The notes beneath the pieces were generated by a model. That model was not told the DNA's origin. It searched no databases and was given only the letters and a program-made list of their open reading frames with translations. From Pseudomonas indica NBRC 103045 (GTDB taxonomy: Bacteria > Pseudomonadota > Gammaproteobacteria > Pseudomonadales > Pseudomonadaceae), in assembly GCF_002091635.1 (NCBI RefSeq), contig NZ_BDAC01000017.1, forward strand, positions 1-64,000: DNA of 64,000 nt, read 5' to 3'. The translations under genes and the position numbers were made by a program. Below, one piece after another: positions 54,207 through 62,853 of this stretch. Position 1 is the first letter of the stretch; each line of letters begins with the position of its first letter.

Positions 54207-54562
54207 AACCCCTCTCCCCTGAAATGGAGAGGGGAGATTAATGTTGCCCGGCATAGCGAAATAACCCTGATGCTTTGTCTTTGCCAGAAGGCGTACAGAA
54301 GAGGTGGGGCCAACTCCGACGCCCCGTCAGGAGGCCGAGCGGAATCGTCGTGTAGGGGGTTGAGCGGCCTGGATGCCGCGAGAGCCGTGATTGGCCAGGG
54401 ATGACCCTTCGCAGGGGGCCGCCGAGGTCGGACCCCCGGAACGGCGATGGAGGGAGGGGAGTCTCGCGAAGCATGACGGGGACGCCTAGTTCCGGATGCC
54501 GGGGCAAGCCCTCTTGGTTACCTTCTGGGGCGACTGCCAGAAGTAACTCGCGGGGGGGGGGG
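54207..54562. repeat. Noncoding GC-rich element of a dispersed Pseudomonas repeat type, ending in an 11-G run
   Basis: No convincing gene lies in 54177-54635. The sequence opens with a CCCCTCTC/GAGAGGGG hairpin (about 54210-54236). It runs through text I recognise from intergenic elements found many times in pseudomonad genomes ('GATGCCGGGGCAAGCC...TTGGTTAC'). It ends with a hairpin TTACCTTCTGG/CCAGAAGTAA and eleven G's at 54552-54562. It could be an RNA or a miniature mobile element; I infer, without searching, that other copies exist. Confidence 0.5.
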
Positions 54563-54635
54563 CGAAACAAGAAGTCTCTACTGAACTCGGTAATCGGTTT
54601 GGCTCAGAACCTTCCAGCAACCGTAAGAGGCAGGC

Positions 54636-55322
54636 TCAAGCCTGCATATACCGCAACACCGACTCACAGATCACCTCTTTGTGCCGCTGCTTGATGCTCT
54701 CAGCGGACAAGTCGATCTGGAAGATAGTGCCGAAGGTGTGGCGGTTGGACACCCGGTAGAAGCAGAACGAGCTGATCAGCATGTGGATGTCCAGCGGGTT
54801 CAAGCCGCTGCGGAAGAGGCCCTCGGCCTCGCCGCGGCGGAGGATGTCGGCGATGGCTTCGAGTACCGAGTTGTTCAGGGTCGGGATCACTTCGGAACGG
54901 GTGATGTGCTCGCCGTGATGGATGTTCTCGATGCTGACGATGCGCACGAAATCGACGTTGCGGTCGTGGTGATCGAAAGTGAATTCGATCAGCCGGCGAA
55001 TCGCCTCGGGCGGTGTCAGCTCGCCCAGGTGCAGCTTGGATTCGGTGCTGCGGATGTCGCCGTAGAGTTTCTCCAGCACCGCCAGGTAAAGCTGCTCCTT
55101 GCTGGAGAAGTAGTAGTAGATCATCCGCTTGGAGGTGTGGGTACGCTCGGCGATGGCGTCCACCCGCGCGCCGGACAGGCCATGTCGGACGAACTCGTCG
55201 ATGGCCGCGCGCAGGATGCTCTCGCGGGTCCTTTCCGGGTTGTTCTTGCGTCCCTTGCGCGCCACTTCACTGGCGGGTGCGAGGCTCTCTGCGGTATCGC
55301 TCATACGGGTTCTGGGGCTCAT
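54636..55322 (-). CDS. TetR/AcrR-family regulator of the quinate/shikimate cluster
   Basis: A 228-aa repressor. The HTH is in residues ~28-75 ('RESILRAAIDEFVRHGLSGARVDAIAERTHTSKRMIYYYFSSKEQLY'-type). The C-terminal ligand domain includes 'ESVLRYMQA' at the end. It lies between aroQ-SDH and quiC, and a 14-bp palindrome shared by three promoters of the cluster is its likely operator. The ligand is probably a pathway intermediate (not shown). ATG at 55304 is an alternative start. Confidence 0.85.
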   Translation of the reverse strand: MSPRTRMSDTAESLAPASEVARKGRKNNPERTRESILRAAIDEFVRHGLSGARVDAIAERTHTSKRMIYYYFSSKEQLYLAVLEKLYGDIRSTESKLHLGELTPPEAIRRLIEFTFDHHDRNVDFVRIVSIENIHHGEHITRSEVIPTLNNSVLEAIADILRRGEAEGLFRSGLNPLDIHMLISSFCFYRVSNRHTFGTIFQIDLSAESIKQRHKEVICESVLRYMQA

Positions 55323-55377
55323 GTTGGAGTGGGCGGATTATCCGCGCGGCGGCCGGCACGGGGAAGCCATCGCCGGC

Positions 55378-57285
55378 TCACAGCCATGGACGCCGGATCG
55401 CACCGCTGCGCGCCTTGGCCATGGCCGCCAGGCGTACCGCGACGTTGGCCGCGCCGTAACCGACATAACCGTTCTTGCGCTGGATAATCTCGAAGAAGAA
55501 GCGCTCCTCGAACGGCTCGGTGTACACGTGGAACAACTCTCCGCCCTGGGCGTCGCGGTCGTAAAGCACGTTGTAGTAGGCCAGTTCGCTGAGGAATTCG
55601 TCGTCGAAATCGAAGCGCGCGGCCAGGTCGTCATAATAGTTCAGCGGGATTTCCAGCAGCGGCACGCCCGCCTCCTTGGCCCGCGCCACCTCGGCGAAGA
55701 TGTCGTCGCAGGAGAAGGCAATATGGTGCACGCCAGAGCCGCGGTAGCTGGACAGAGCATGGGCGATGGCGGTGTTGCGGTTTTCCGAGATGTTCAGCGG
55801 CAGGCGCACCGAGCTGCAGCGGCTGCGCAGCGCTCGGCTCTTGACCAGCCCGTAGGGGTCGGGCAGCACCACCTCGTCGTCGGCCTCGAAGTCCAGCAGG
55901 CTCTTGTAGAACAGCACCCAGCTGTCCAGCGACTCGGCCGGCAGGGCCAGGGCCATATGGTCGATGCGCTGCAGGCCGCCCTTGGCCTCGGCCTCCTTGT
56001 CCAGGCTGAAGTCGATGTCGTAGATGGTCTGGCCTTCGCCAGCCCGCTCCACCAAGTAGATCAGACTGCCATCCGGGGCACGCACGGCGGGGATTTCCCG
56101 TTCGTTGGGGCCGACCAGACCACGATAGGGCTGGCCGCGGTAGTCGCAGGCGCGCTGCAATGCGGCGGTCTCGTTCTTCACCCGCAGCGCGGTGGCGCAC
56201 AGCGACGGGCCATGGGCTTCGAAGAAGTTGTGGGCGAAGGAATAGGGTTCGGCGTTGAGCACGATGTTGATATCGCCTTGGCGCAGCAAGCTGACGTCCT
56301 TGGAGCGATGCTGGCCGGCGCGGGCGAAGCCCAGGCGTTCCAGCCAGCCGGCCAGGCGCGCGCCGACCGCTTCGTCGACGGCGAACTCGAGGAATTCGAT
56401 GCCGTCGTAGCGGCTGGCCGCCGGCGGGGTGAATAGCACGCCGGGTTCGATCGCCGCGCCCTCTTTCTCCAGGTGCTTGGCCGTCTTCTCCTCCAGGTAG
56501 AGCAGCGAACGCAGGCCATCGGCGGCATTCTGCCGGGGTGGCGCGGCACGGAAGCCGTCATTGAAGACTTCCAGTGACAGCGGCCCACGGTAGCCGGTGC
56601 GCAGGATCGGCGCGAGAAAGCCGGCCAGGTCGAACTCGCCCTGCCCCGGGAAACAACGGAAATGCCGGCTCCACTCCAGCACGTCCATGGCCAGGATCGG
56701 CGCGTCGGCCATCTGCACGAAGAAGATCCTGTCGCCGGGAATCTCGGCGATGGCGCTCGGATCGCCCTTGATCGACAGGGTGTGGAAACTGTCGAGGATC
56801 ATCCCCAGGGCCGGATGGTCGGCCTGGCTCACCAGCTTCCATACCTGCTGCCAAGTGTTGACGTGGCGACCCCAGGCCAGAGCCTCGTAGCCGATGCGCA
56901 GGCCGCGCGCACCGGCACGCTCGGCCAGCAGGCGGAGGTCGTCGACCAGGATTTCCTCGTCGCCCAGCGCGTCGGCGGCAACATTGCTGCACACCAGCAC
57001 CAGGTCGGTCCCCAGCTCCTGCATCAGATCGAACTTGCGCTCGGCGCGGTCGAGGTTGCGCGGCAGGCGGTCACGGCGGCAACCCTCGAAGTCGCGGAAC
57101 GGCTGGAACAAGGTAATGGCCAGGCCGAGATCAGCGCAGCGCTTGCGAATCTCGGTGGGGCTGCCGTCGTAATAGAGCAGGTCGTTCTCGAAGATTTCCA
57201 CGCCGTCGAAACCGGCGGCAGCGATGGCTTCGAGTTTTTCCGGCAGGGTGCCGCTCAGGGATACGGTGGCGATGGAACGCTGCAT
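55378..57285 (-). CDS. quiC: 3-dehydroshikimate dehydratase QuiC (TIM barrel + HPPD-like)
   Basis: A 635-aa two-domain enzyme. Residues 1-~285 are a sugar-phosphate-isomerase-like TIM barrel ('GFDGVEIFENDLLYY', metal ligands Glu134-type 'YEALAWGRHVNTW', 'LDSFHTLSIKGD'). The C-terminal half is a 4-hydroxyphenylpyruvate-dioxygenase-like VOC fold ('RIDHMALALPAES', 'GVHHIAFSCDDIF', 'FFEIIQRKNGYVGYG'). It converts 3-dehydroshikimate to protocatechuate. The start at 57285 has an in-frame ATG at 57300 as alternative. It is preceded by two operators. Confidence 0.93.
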   Translation of the reverse strand: MQRSIATVSLSGTLPEKLEAIAAAGFDGVEIFENDLLYYDGSPTEIRKRCADLGLAITLFQPFRDFEGCRRDRLPRNLDRAERKFDLMQELGTDLVLVCSNVAADALGDEEILVDDLRLLAERAGARGLRIGYEALAWGRHVNTWQQVWKLVSQADHPALGMILDSFHTLSIKGDPSAIAEIPGDRIFFVQMADAPILAMDVLEWSRHFRCFPGQGEFDLAGFLAPILRTGYRGPLSLEVFNDGFRAAPPRQNAADGLRSLLYLEEKTAKHLEKEGAAIEPGVLFTPPAASRYDGIEFLEFAVDEAVGARLAGWLERLGFARAGQHRSKDVSLLRQGDINIVLNAEPYSFAHNFFEAHGPSLCATALRVKNETAALQRACDYRGQPYRGLVGPNEREIPAVRAPDGSLIYLVERAGEGQTIYDIDFSLDKEAEAKGGLQRIDHMALALPAESLDSWVLFYKSLLDFEADDEVVLPDPYGLVKSRALRSRCSSVRLPLNISENRNTAIAHALSSYRGSGVHHIAFSCDDIFAEVARAKEAGVPLLEIPLNYYDDLAARFDFDDEFLSELAYYNVLYDRDAQGGELFHVYTEPFEERFFFEIIQRKNGYVGYGAANVAVRLAAMAKARSGAIRRPWL

Positions 57286-57381
57286 GTTCGACTCCGGCAA
57301 GGAACGGCACCGTGTAGCCAGTGCTCATGATTGTTCGAAGCGATTATTGGCAGCGATCCGGAAGCCGGCAATGCGAAATGG

Positions 57382-57415
57382 ACGAACCGGTTAGTTTTCC
57401 GTTCGATAATCGAAC
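57382..57415. promoter_or_regulatory. quiC control region with two operators
   Basis: Palindrome ACGAACCGGTTAGT (57382-57395) is the shared TetR-type site. GTTCGATAATCGAAC (57401-57415) is a perfect GTTCG-N5-CGAAC palindrome close to the PcaR site GTTCGATAATCGCAC of the IclR family, which I recall from P. putida. They lie 100-130 bp before the quiC ATG. Confidence 0.6.
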
Positions 57416-57430
57416 AAAGCACAACGCCGA

Positions 57431-58246
57431 TCAGAGACGCGCCAGCAGCGTGCGTGCCTTGTCCAGCGCCCTCTGCGCCCGTTCCAACGCACTGACGCCC
57501 TGCTCCAGCAACTGTCGGGTGGGAATTTCCAAGCTCAGCGGGATACCCGTCGGCAACGTGCGCAGCAGGCCGAGCAGGTCGCAATCGCCATCGCCAGGAA
57601 AGCGCCGCTCGTTGCGCGCCTGGCGCAGGATCTCGTCCATGTCGTCCGGCGGCGGGCCGGCCACGTCGCATAGTTGGGCATAGCGAAGGCGTTCGGGCGG
57701 CAAGGCGGCCAGGTCCCGCAGGCACGAGGCGGAGCGGTCGAAATGGAAGGCGTCGACCAACACGCAACCGTTGTCGCGCCCGGCGGCAGCGACGATACGC
57801 ATCGCCTGGGGCAGGTCGCGCACGTCGGTCCAGGGCATGAACTCCAAGTGCGGATGCAGGCCATAGCCCGCGGCCAGATCGCAGAGGGCGGCGAAGTTGG
57901 CGATCAGACGCGCTTCGTCCGGGTCGTTGCCGGCCACCAGCAGTTCGCTGGCTCCCAATTCGGCGCTGGCCGCAAGCACGGCGTCGAATTCGGCCACGCA
58001 GGTTTCCGGCTTCAGGCGCAGGATTTCCACATCGAGCACGCGCAGGCCGGTATCGCGCAGGCGTTGCAAGGTCTGCCGACGCAAGCCGGCATCGGCGACC
58101 AGCGGAAAGTGCTGCTCTTCCGGCGTCGCTGGGACCAGACGCAGGCCGACATGGCTGTAGCCGGCACGGGCAGCCACCTCGACCATCTGCGGTGGCGACA
58201 GTTCGAGCACGGTCAGGGCGGCGAGGGAGAGGATCGGGTCGTTCAT
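57431..58246 (-). CDS. Sugar phosphate isomerase/epimerase-family TIM-barrel protein
   Basis: A 271-aa AP-endonuclease-2/xylose-isomerase-type barrel: 'GYSHVGLRLVPATPEE', 'LEFMPWTDVRDL' and 'VDAFHFDRSAS' supply possible metal ligands. The family includes epimerases, isomerases and dehydratases. Its place between quiC and a Gfo/Idh oxidoreductase suggests a role with cyclitols or quinate-type acids, but the reaction is unknown. It is 12 bp from the oxidoreductase gene upstream. Confidence 0.8.
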   Translation of the reverse strand: MNDPILSLAALTVLELSPPQMVEVAARAGYSHVGLRLVPATPEEQHFPLVADAGLRRQTLQRLRDTGLRVLDVEILRLKPETCVAEFDAVLAASAELGASELLVAGNDPDEARLIANFAALCDLAAGYGLHPHLEFMPWTDVRDLPQAMRIVAAAGRDNGCVLVDAFHFDRSASCLRDLAALPPERLRYAQLCDVAGPPPDDMDEILRQARNERRFPGDGDCDLLGLLRTLPTGIPLSLEIPTRQLLEQGVSALERAQRALDKARTLLARL

Positions 58247-58258
58247 GCTGTTCTCGCT

Positions 58259-59308
58259 TCAGATGATCTGCGGGGCACAGGCGCGCCCGGTTTCGGCGGC
58301 CTGGCGGATGGCCTCGACCAAGGCCAGGGTACGCCCGGCGTCCCGGGCGCTGACTAGTGGCTGTGCCCGGCCACGGGCGACCTGGACGAAATGCCGCAAC
58401 TGGCGGCGCAGCGCCGCTTCGCCGTCCACGGTTTCCTGTACCTGCTGCAAGGGCTGGTGCCAGCCGGCGCCGTCCTCGGCGTAGTGCCAGCGTTTGAGCT
58501 GCGGAAGGCTCAGCGCGCCGCGGGTCCCGGCCAACAGGTAGCAAGGCTGGTCCGCCTGGAGCGGGTAGACGGGGTTCTCGCCGGAATCCAGTTCCCAGCT
58601 CCAGGGCGCGGCGACCGCGTCGGAACCGGTCAGGCTACCCAGGGCGCCGCCCTCGAATTGCAGCAGGATGGCGGCGCTGTCCTCGTTGGCGAAGCCGCGC
58701 ACGCCGTTATGGGTGATGGCCTGGACCTGACGCACCTCGCCGCACAGGTGACGCAGCAAGTCGAGGTCGTGGATCAGGTTGGTCAGCAACATCCCGGCCC
58801 CGGCCTTGCGGCGCCAGGGGATGTCGAAATAGCTGTCGGGCTTCTGCAACTGCCACAGCGCCGTGACGGTGGTCAGCCGGCCGAGCGCGCCTTGCTCGAT
58901 CAGCTCGCGGGCGCGGGCGATCAGCGGGTTGTGCCGCCGATGATGGCCGACGAGTACCGGCACGCCGCTCGCCTGGCTGCAGGCCACCAGCCCGCGCACT
59001 TCGTCCAGGCGCACGCCCACCGGCTTCTCCAGCAGCACCGGCACATCAGCGGCGAGGCAATCCAATGCAGTGGCAACATGCAGGGCATTGGGGTTGGCCA
59101 CGATGGCCGCTTCGGGGCGCATCTCAGCGAGCATCTGGCGGTGGTCGGCGAAGTACGGCACGCCGCAGGCGGTGGCGAACGCGGCGGCCTGGGGACCAGG
59201 GTCGGCAACCGCGCACAGTTCGGCCTCGGCCAGGCTCTGCATGTGCTGCTGGTGTTGCTGGCCCATGACACCGGCGCCGATAAGAGCGATACGCAGGGGG
59301 GAAGTCAC
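58259..59308 (-). CDS. Gfo/Idh/MocA-family NAD(P) oxidoreductase
   Basis: A 349-aa dehydrogenase. The Rossmann loop 'ALIGAGVMGQQH' is at the N-terminus; the family Lys is in 'VLLEKPVGVRLDE' (EKP motif), and the second domain includes 'GMLLTNLIHDLDLLRHL' with the catalytic His. Members act on sugars, inositols or quinate-like cyclic polyols. It starts at GTG 59308 with GAGAGG 9 bases upstream; the next ATG upstream (59383) has no ribosome site. It is the first gene before the TIM-barrel gene. Confidence 0.87.
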   Translation of the reverse strand: MTSPLRIALIGAGVMGQQHQQHMQSLAEAELCAVADPGPQAAAFATACGVPYFADHRQMLAEMRPEAAIVANPNALHVATALDCLAADVPVLLEKPVGVRLDEVRGLVACSQASGVPVLVGHHRRHNPLIARARELIEQGALGRLTTVTALWQLQKPDSYFDIPWRRKAGAGMLLTNLIHDLDLLRHLCGEVRQVQAITHNGVRGFANEDSAAILLQFEGGALGSLTGSDAVAAPWSWELDSGENPVYPLQADQPCYLLAGTRGALSLPQLKRWHYAEDGAGWHQPLQQVQETVDGEAALRRQLRHFVQVARGRAQPLVSARDAGRTLALVEAIRQAAETGRACAPQII

Positions 59309-59365
59309 ACGGGTGATCCTCTCGTCGTCGTTGGAACGGGAGGTCAGGCGCGACCTCTTTTTTGA

Positions 59366-59384
59366 TTTAGAACCCAGTTCCAAA
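59366..59384. promoter_or_regulatory. Operator-like palindrome before the Gfo/Idh gene
   Basis: TTTAGAAC-CCA-GTTCCAAA, 7 of 8 arm positions symmetric, centred about 65 bp before the GTG at 59308. It differs from both other palindromes in the cluster. The adjacent IclR gene is one possible ligand. Confidence 0.4.
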
Positions 59385-59516
59385 ATTTACGCAAGACGAA
59401 AATAACACCCACTCCAGTCGCAAAAAACGAGGAAGACACGAGGAGACAAGGCCCGGGAAGAACCCGAGCACCCTTTCCCGGACTGCATCAGGGCTACCGT
59501 CAGCCGCTATAGCCGG

Positions 59517-60293
59517 TCAGGCGAACAGTTCGGAGGCTGGGCTGGCGGCGGAGAGTTCCTCGGCGGCGGCCAGCAACTGCGGCGCCAGCTCGTGCAGGCG
59601 CGTCAGCGGCAAGCGGGCGCTGGGCCCGGCGATGCTGAGCACGCCGATGACCCGTCCTTCCAAGGGATGGCGGATCACCGCGGCCAGCGCGGCGGTGCCC
59701 AGGGCGGCGCTTTCCATCACCCAGGCATAGCCCTGCCGGCGGGCCAAAGCCAGGCGTTCGAGCAACTCATCCCTGCTGCGCGGCGCATTGGGGCCGAACT
59801 CGGCCGGATCGGCGATGCCCTGCCGCTCCACCAGCGCCAGAGCCTCGGCGTCGCTCATGCTGGCCAGCCAGGCGTGGCCGGACGCGGTATAGAACAGCGG
59901 CGCGTCGCGCCCCATGTCCGGGTCGTAGCGCAAGCCAGAGCGGGCCCCCTGGCTCTTGGCGATCCAGGTCTGCCGATCTCCATCGATCACTCCCAGGCGC
60001 ACCAGCTCGCCGCTGGCTTCGGCAAGGCGATCGAGGATCGGTTGCACCACATCGGCGCCGCTGCTGGCCAGATAGCGGAAGCCCAACGCCACCAGCTTGG
60101 TGGAAAGGCGATAGCGGCTGGTCTGCGGGTCCTGACGCACATAGCCCAGGCGCACAAGATCGGCGAGCATGCGGTGGGTGGCGCTCTTGGGAATTCCCAG
60201 TTCGTCGGCCAGGCTCTGCATGGGCAGGCCACGGGCGTCGCGGGTGAGGCTTTCGAGAAGACTGAGGGCGCGTTCGATCTGACTTCCGGCCAT
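59517..60293 (-). CDS. IclR-family transcriptional regulator
   Basis: A 258-aa regulator. The N-terminal winged HTH is at residues ~8-62 ('ERALSLLESL', 'SLADELGIPKSATHRMLADLVRLGYV'). The C-terminal IclR effector domain contains 'PLFYTASGHAWLA' and 'GTAALAAVIRHPLEGRVIGVLSIAGP'. It is divergent from the transporter operon. A GTTCG-N5-CGAAC palindrome lies 131 bp from its start. It likely senses an acid of the pathway. I chose the ATG at 60293 for domain fit and GGAGA-like upstream sequence. Confidence 0.87.
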   Translation of the reverse strand: MAGSQIERALSLLESLTRDARGLPMQSLADELGIPKSATHRMLADLVRLGYVRQDPQTSRYRLSTKLVALGFRYLASSGADVVQPILDRLAEASGELVRLGVIDGDRQTWIAKSQGARSGLRYDPDMGRDAPLFYTASGHAWLASMSDAEALALVERQGIADPAEFGPNAPRSRDELLERLALARRQGYAWVMESAALGTAALAAVIRHPLEGRVIGVLSIAGPSARLPLTRLHELAPQLLAAAEELSAASPASELFA

Positions 60294-60406
60294 GGGAGAC
60301 CTCTGTTGAATGTGCCGCGATTCTAGCAGGCCGTGCGTCGTCAACGGCGCCGCCTCTGGATGCAGCGACCGAGACGCGCGATACTGCGGGGCGCCGTTAC
60401 GAATGT

Positions 60407-60440
60407 ACTAACTGGTTCGTTCTTGTTCGGTTATCGAACA
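60407..60440. promoter_or_regulatory. Transporter promoter region with TetR-type and IclR-type operators
   Basis: ACTAACTGGTTCGT (60407-60420) is the third copy of the 14-bp motif. TGTTCG-GTTAT-CGAACA (60424-60440) is a perfect 6-bp-arm palindrome. Four bases separate them. Of the 496-bp gap 60294-60789, this region and the small ORF below are the only features I can support. Confidence 0.6.
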
Positions 60441-60574
60441 AAACCCGGTTCAGTGAATTGAAATGGCCAGGGGTGCGGCTCACTATTCCGACCACACCCT
60501 GAAGCGCAGCCGCTTCTGCCTCGTGCCTACGGCTTCGCCATTCAGTCACCAATAAATATAAAAAGGTCATCGCC

Positions 60575-60748
60575 ATGCCACAGCCCCTGCACTTGCGTGC
60601 CCCGGCGACTCCAGCGACCACGGTCGCCGCTCGTCCCGCGCCCAGCCTTCCGCTCGATGGCCGGTCATCATCCCCGTCCATGTCCGTTCCCGACCGTAGT
60701 CGCAGCCGCCGAAGCACCCGACTGCATCCGCCCGTCCGCGCGGCCTGA
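60575..60748 (+). CDS. Possible 57-aa leader ORF upstream of tctB
   Basis: ATG at 60575 follows AAAAGG at good spacing and runs 57 codons to TGA 60748, ending 42 bp before tctB. The product is rich in Pro, Ser and Arg (MPQPLHLRAPATPATT...) and has no recognisable domain, so it may be non-functional. If translated, it could couple ribosomes to the transporter message. Confidence 0.25.
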   Translation: MPQPLHLRAPATPATTVAARPAPSLPLDGRSSSPSMSVPDRSRSRRSTRLHPPVRAA

Positions 60749-60789
60749 ACCCCATCCGCACCGGTCCCCTACCCTGTCGGAGCGATAGC

Positions 60790-61260
60790 ATGAACAAGAC
60801 AGACAAGATGCTGGTCGGCGAACGCACCTTCTGCGTCCTGCTGCTGGCCTTCAGCCTGGTCATCCTCTATCTGGCGTACCAGATCGCCGGCTTCTCCTCG
60901 ATCAACTCACCGGGCGCCTTCCCGCTCGGCGTCGCGCTGGTAATGATCATCTCGGCGGCGAAGATTTGCGTCGACCTGATCGGCAAGGCCAGACCCGACT
61001 GCAACGGCTGGCTCGACGCCATGCAGCAGTTCCGCCGCCAGCATTTCCCCAAGCGCACGCTGATCTTCGCCGCCCTGGCCGTGGCGTATCTGGCAGCCAT
61101 CCAGTGGATCAGCTTCTACGCCAGTACCTTCTGCTTCCTGGTGTTGTCGATCGTCTACCTGCGCGGTGGCCGGATAGCCGGTGCCCTGCTGGTCGCCGCC
61201 CTGTTGTTGTTATTGATCTACCTGCTGTTCACCCTGGCGTTCAGCGTTTACCTGCCATAA
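60790..61260 (+). CDS. tctB: Tripartite tricarboxylate transporter small membrane subunit
   Basis: A 156-aa TctB-type protein with four membrane segments (residues ~15-35, 45-65, 88-108, 120-150) and a conserved 'INSPGAFPLGVALVMI' loop. It supports the large TctA permease. The substrate is not necessarily citrate; linkage to quinate genes suggests a hydroxylated cyclic or aromatic acid. Confidence 0.9.
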   Translation: MNKTDKMLVGERTFCVLLLAFSLVILYLAYQIAGFSSINSPGAFPLGVALVMIISAAKICVDLIGKARPDCNGWLDAMQQFRRQHFPKRTLIFAALAVAYLAAIQWISFYASTFCFLVLSIVYLRGGRIAGALLVAALLLLLIYLLFTLAFSVYLP

Positions 61261-61273
61261 CGAGGCACCCGAG

Positions 61274-62788
61274 ATGACCGAGACCCTTTCCTACCTGCTG
61301 ATGGCCTGGAGCGACCCGCAGCTGTTGCTGCTGACCGCCCTGGGGACCTTCGCCGGCATCTATATCGGCGCCATCCCGGGCCTGTCGGTGACCATGGCGG
61401 TGTCGATCCTGGTGTCCTTCACCTTCTCCTGGGAGGTCAACGATGCCCTCGCACTGATCGTCGGCATCTTCATCGGCGGCGTCTACGGCGGCTCGCGCAG
61501 CGCCATCCTGCTGAACATTCCCGGCGCACCGTCTTCCGTGGCGACAGCCTTCGACGGTTATCCGCTGGCCCAGCAAGGCGAAGCGGGACGCGCCATCGGC
61601 CTGAGCACGGTGATGTCGGTGATCGGCGGGCTGGTCGGCACGCTGGTCCTGGCCAGCGCCGCGCCGGTGATCGGCGACCTGGCCTTGCGTTTCGCTCCGC
61701 GTGATTACTTCCTGGTCGCTGCCATCGGCCTGCTGCTGGTCGGCAGCCTAGCCGAAGGCTCGCTGGCCAAGGGCATCTTCGCCGCCGCGCTGGGCGCCAT
61801 CATCGGCCTGGTCGGCATGGACCCGGTGACCGCCCAGGGGCGTTTCACCCTGGGGCAGGTCGAGCTGATGGGCGGTATTCACTATGTGGTACTGATGATC
61901 GGTCTGTTCGGCGTGGCCGAGGCCTTCTATCAGTTGCACAACCTCGACACGCCGCCAGTGCGGCAGAAGGTGGACAAGATCATCCCTTCCCTCGCTATGG
62001 TGCTGAAGTTCCTGCCGCTGTCGGTGCGCACCTCGCTCATCGGCGTGGTGGTCGGCGTGCTGCCGGGCGTCGGCGGCGACATCGCCGCGCTGATGGCCTA
62101 CGACCATGCCAAGCGCACCGTGAAGAACCCCACCAAGCCGTTCGGCAAGGGGGCCTACGAGGGCCTGGTGGCGCCGGAAACCGCCAACAGCGCGGCGGTT
62201 GGCGGAGCCTACGTACCCATGCTGACCCTGGGCATGCCAGGCGACGCGGTGACTGCGGTGATCATCGGCGCGCTGGTGATCCACGGCCTCAACCCCGGCC
62301 CGATGCTGATGGTGGAGAACCCGCACATCTTCTGGTTCACCGTCGGCAACCTGGCCCTGGCCAACATCTTCCTGCTGGTCTTCGGCCTGATGGGCATCAA
62401 GCTGTTCGCCAAGTTCGTCGAGATGCCCAAGGCCGTGCTGATCCCGCTGATCCTGGTGCTCTGCGTGGTCGGCACCTACTCGATCAACAGCAGCATGACC
62501 GAAGTGTACTGGATGCTCGGTTTCGGCCTGCTCGGCTATCTGCTGAAGATCTTCGGCTTCCAGATGGGCCCGATCATCCTCGGCGCCATCCTCGGCCCGC
62601 TGATGGACACCTCGTACCGCCAGGCCATGTCCTCGGTGGGCGACAACCCTGTGGAGCTGCTGCGCGAGCTGGTCACCAGCCCGCTGTCGCTGATCCTCAC
62701 CAGCGCCGTGGTGCTGATCCTGCTGGGCAACACCTCGCTGCTGAAGAAACTCAAGTGCAAATGCAAGGCCGCCATGGCTCGCGGCTGA
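61274..62788 (+). CDS. tctA: Tripartite tricarboxylate transporter large permease
   Basis: A 504-aa TctA-family permease with about 11-12 membrane segments. Signatures: 'GIYIGAIPGLSVTMAVSILVSFTF' and 'GVLPGVGGDIAALMAYDHAKR' (the two G-P repeat motifs) and 'GMPGDAVTAVIIGALVIHGLNPGP'. It moves substrate delivered by the binding protein, driven by ion gradient. It follows tctB by 13 bp and precedes the binding protein. Confidence 0.95.
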   Translation: MTETLSYLLMAWSDPQLLLLTALGTFAGIYIGAIPGLSVTMAVSILVSFTFSWEVNDALALIVGIFIGGVYGGSRSAILLNIPGAPSSVATAFDGYPLAQQGEAGRAIGLSTVMSVIGGLVGTLVLASAAPVIGDLALRFAPRDYFLVAAIGLLLVGSLAEGSLAKGIFAAALGAIIGLVGMDPVTAQGRFTLGQVELMGGIHYVVLMIGLFGVAEAFYQLHNLDTPPVRQKVDKIIPSLAMVLKFLPLSVRTSLIGVVVGVLPGVGGDIAALMAYDHAKRTVKNPTKPFGKGAYEGLVAPETANSAAVGGAYVPMLTLGMPGDAVTAVIIGALVIHGLNPGPMLMVENPHIFWFTVGNLALANIFLLVFGLMGIKLFAKFVEMPKAVLIPLILVLCVVGTYSINSSMTEVYWMLGFGLLGYLLKIFGFQMGPIILGAILGPLMDTSYRQAMSSVGDNPVELLRELVTSPLSLILTSAVVLILLGNTSLLKKLKCKCKAAMARG

Positions 62789-62853
62789 ACGACTTCACCC
62801 GAAGGCACGCCCCGGCCCATAGGGGCTCCACAACAACAATGGAGAAACTCCAC

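Noticed and set aside
54238..54570. A 110-codon minus-strand frame in the repeat element
   Set aside because: The product is Pro/Arg/Ser-rich with no domain, has no ribosome site, and its sequence is explained by the repeat itself.
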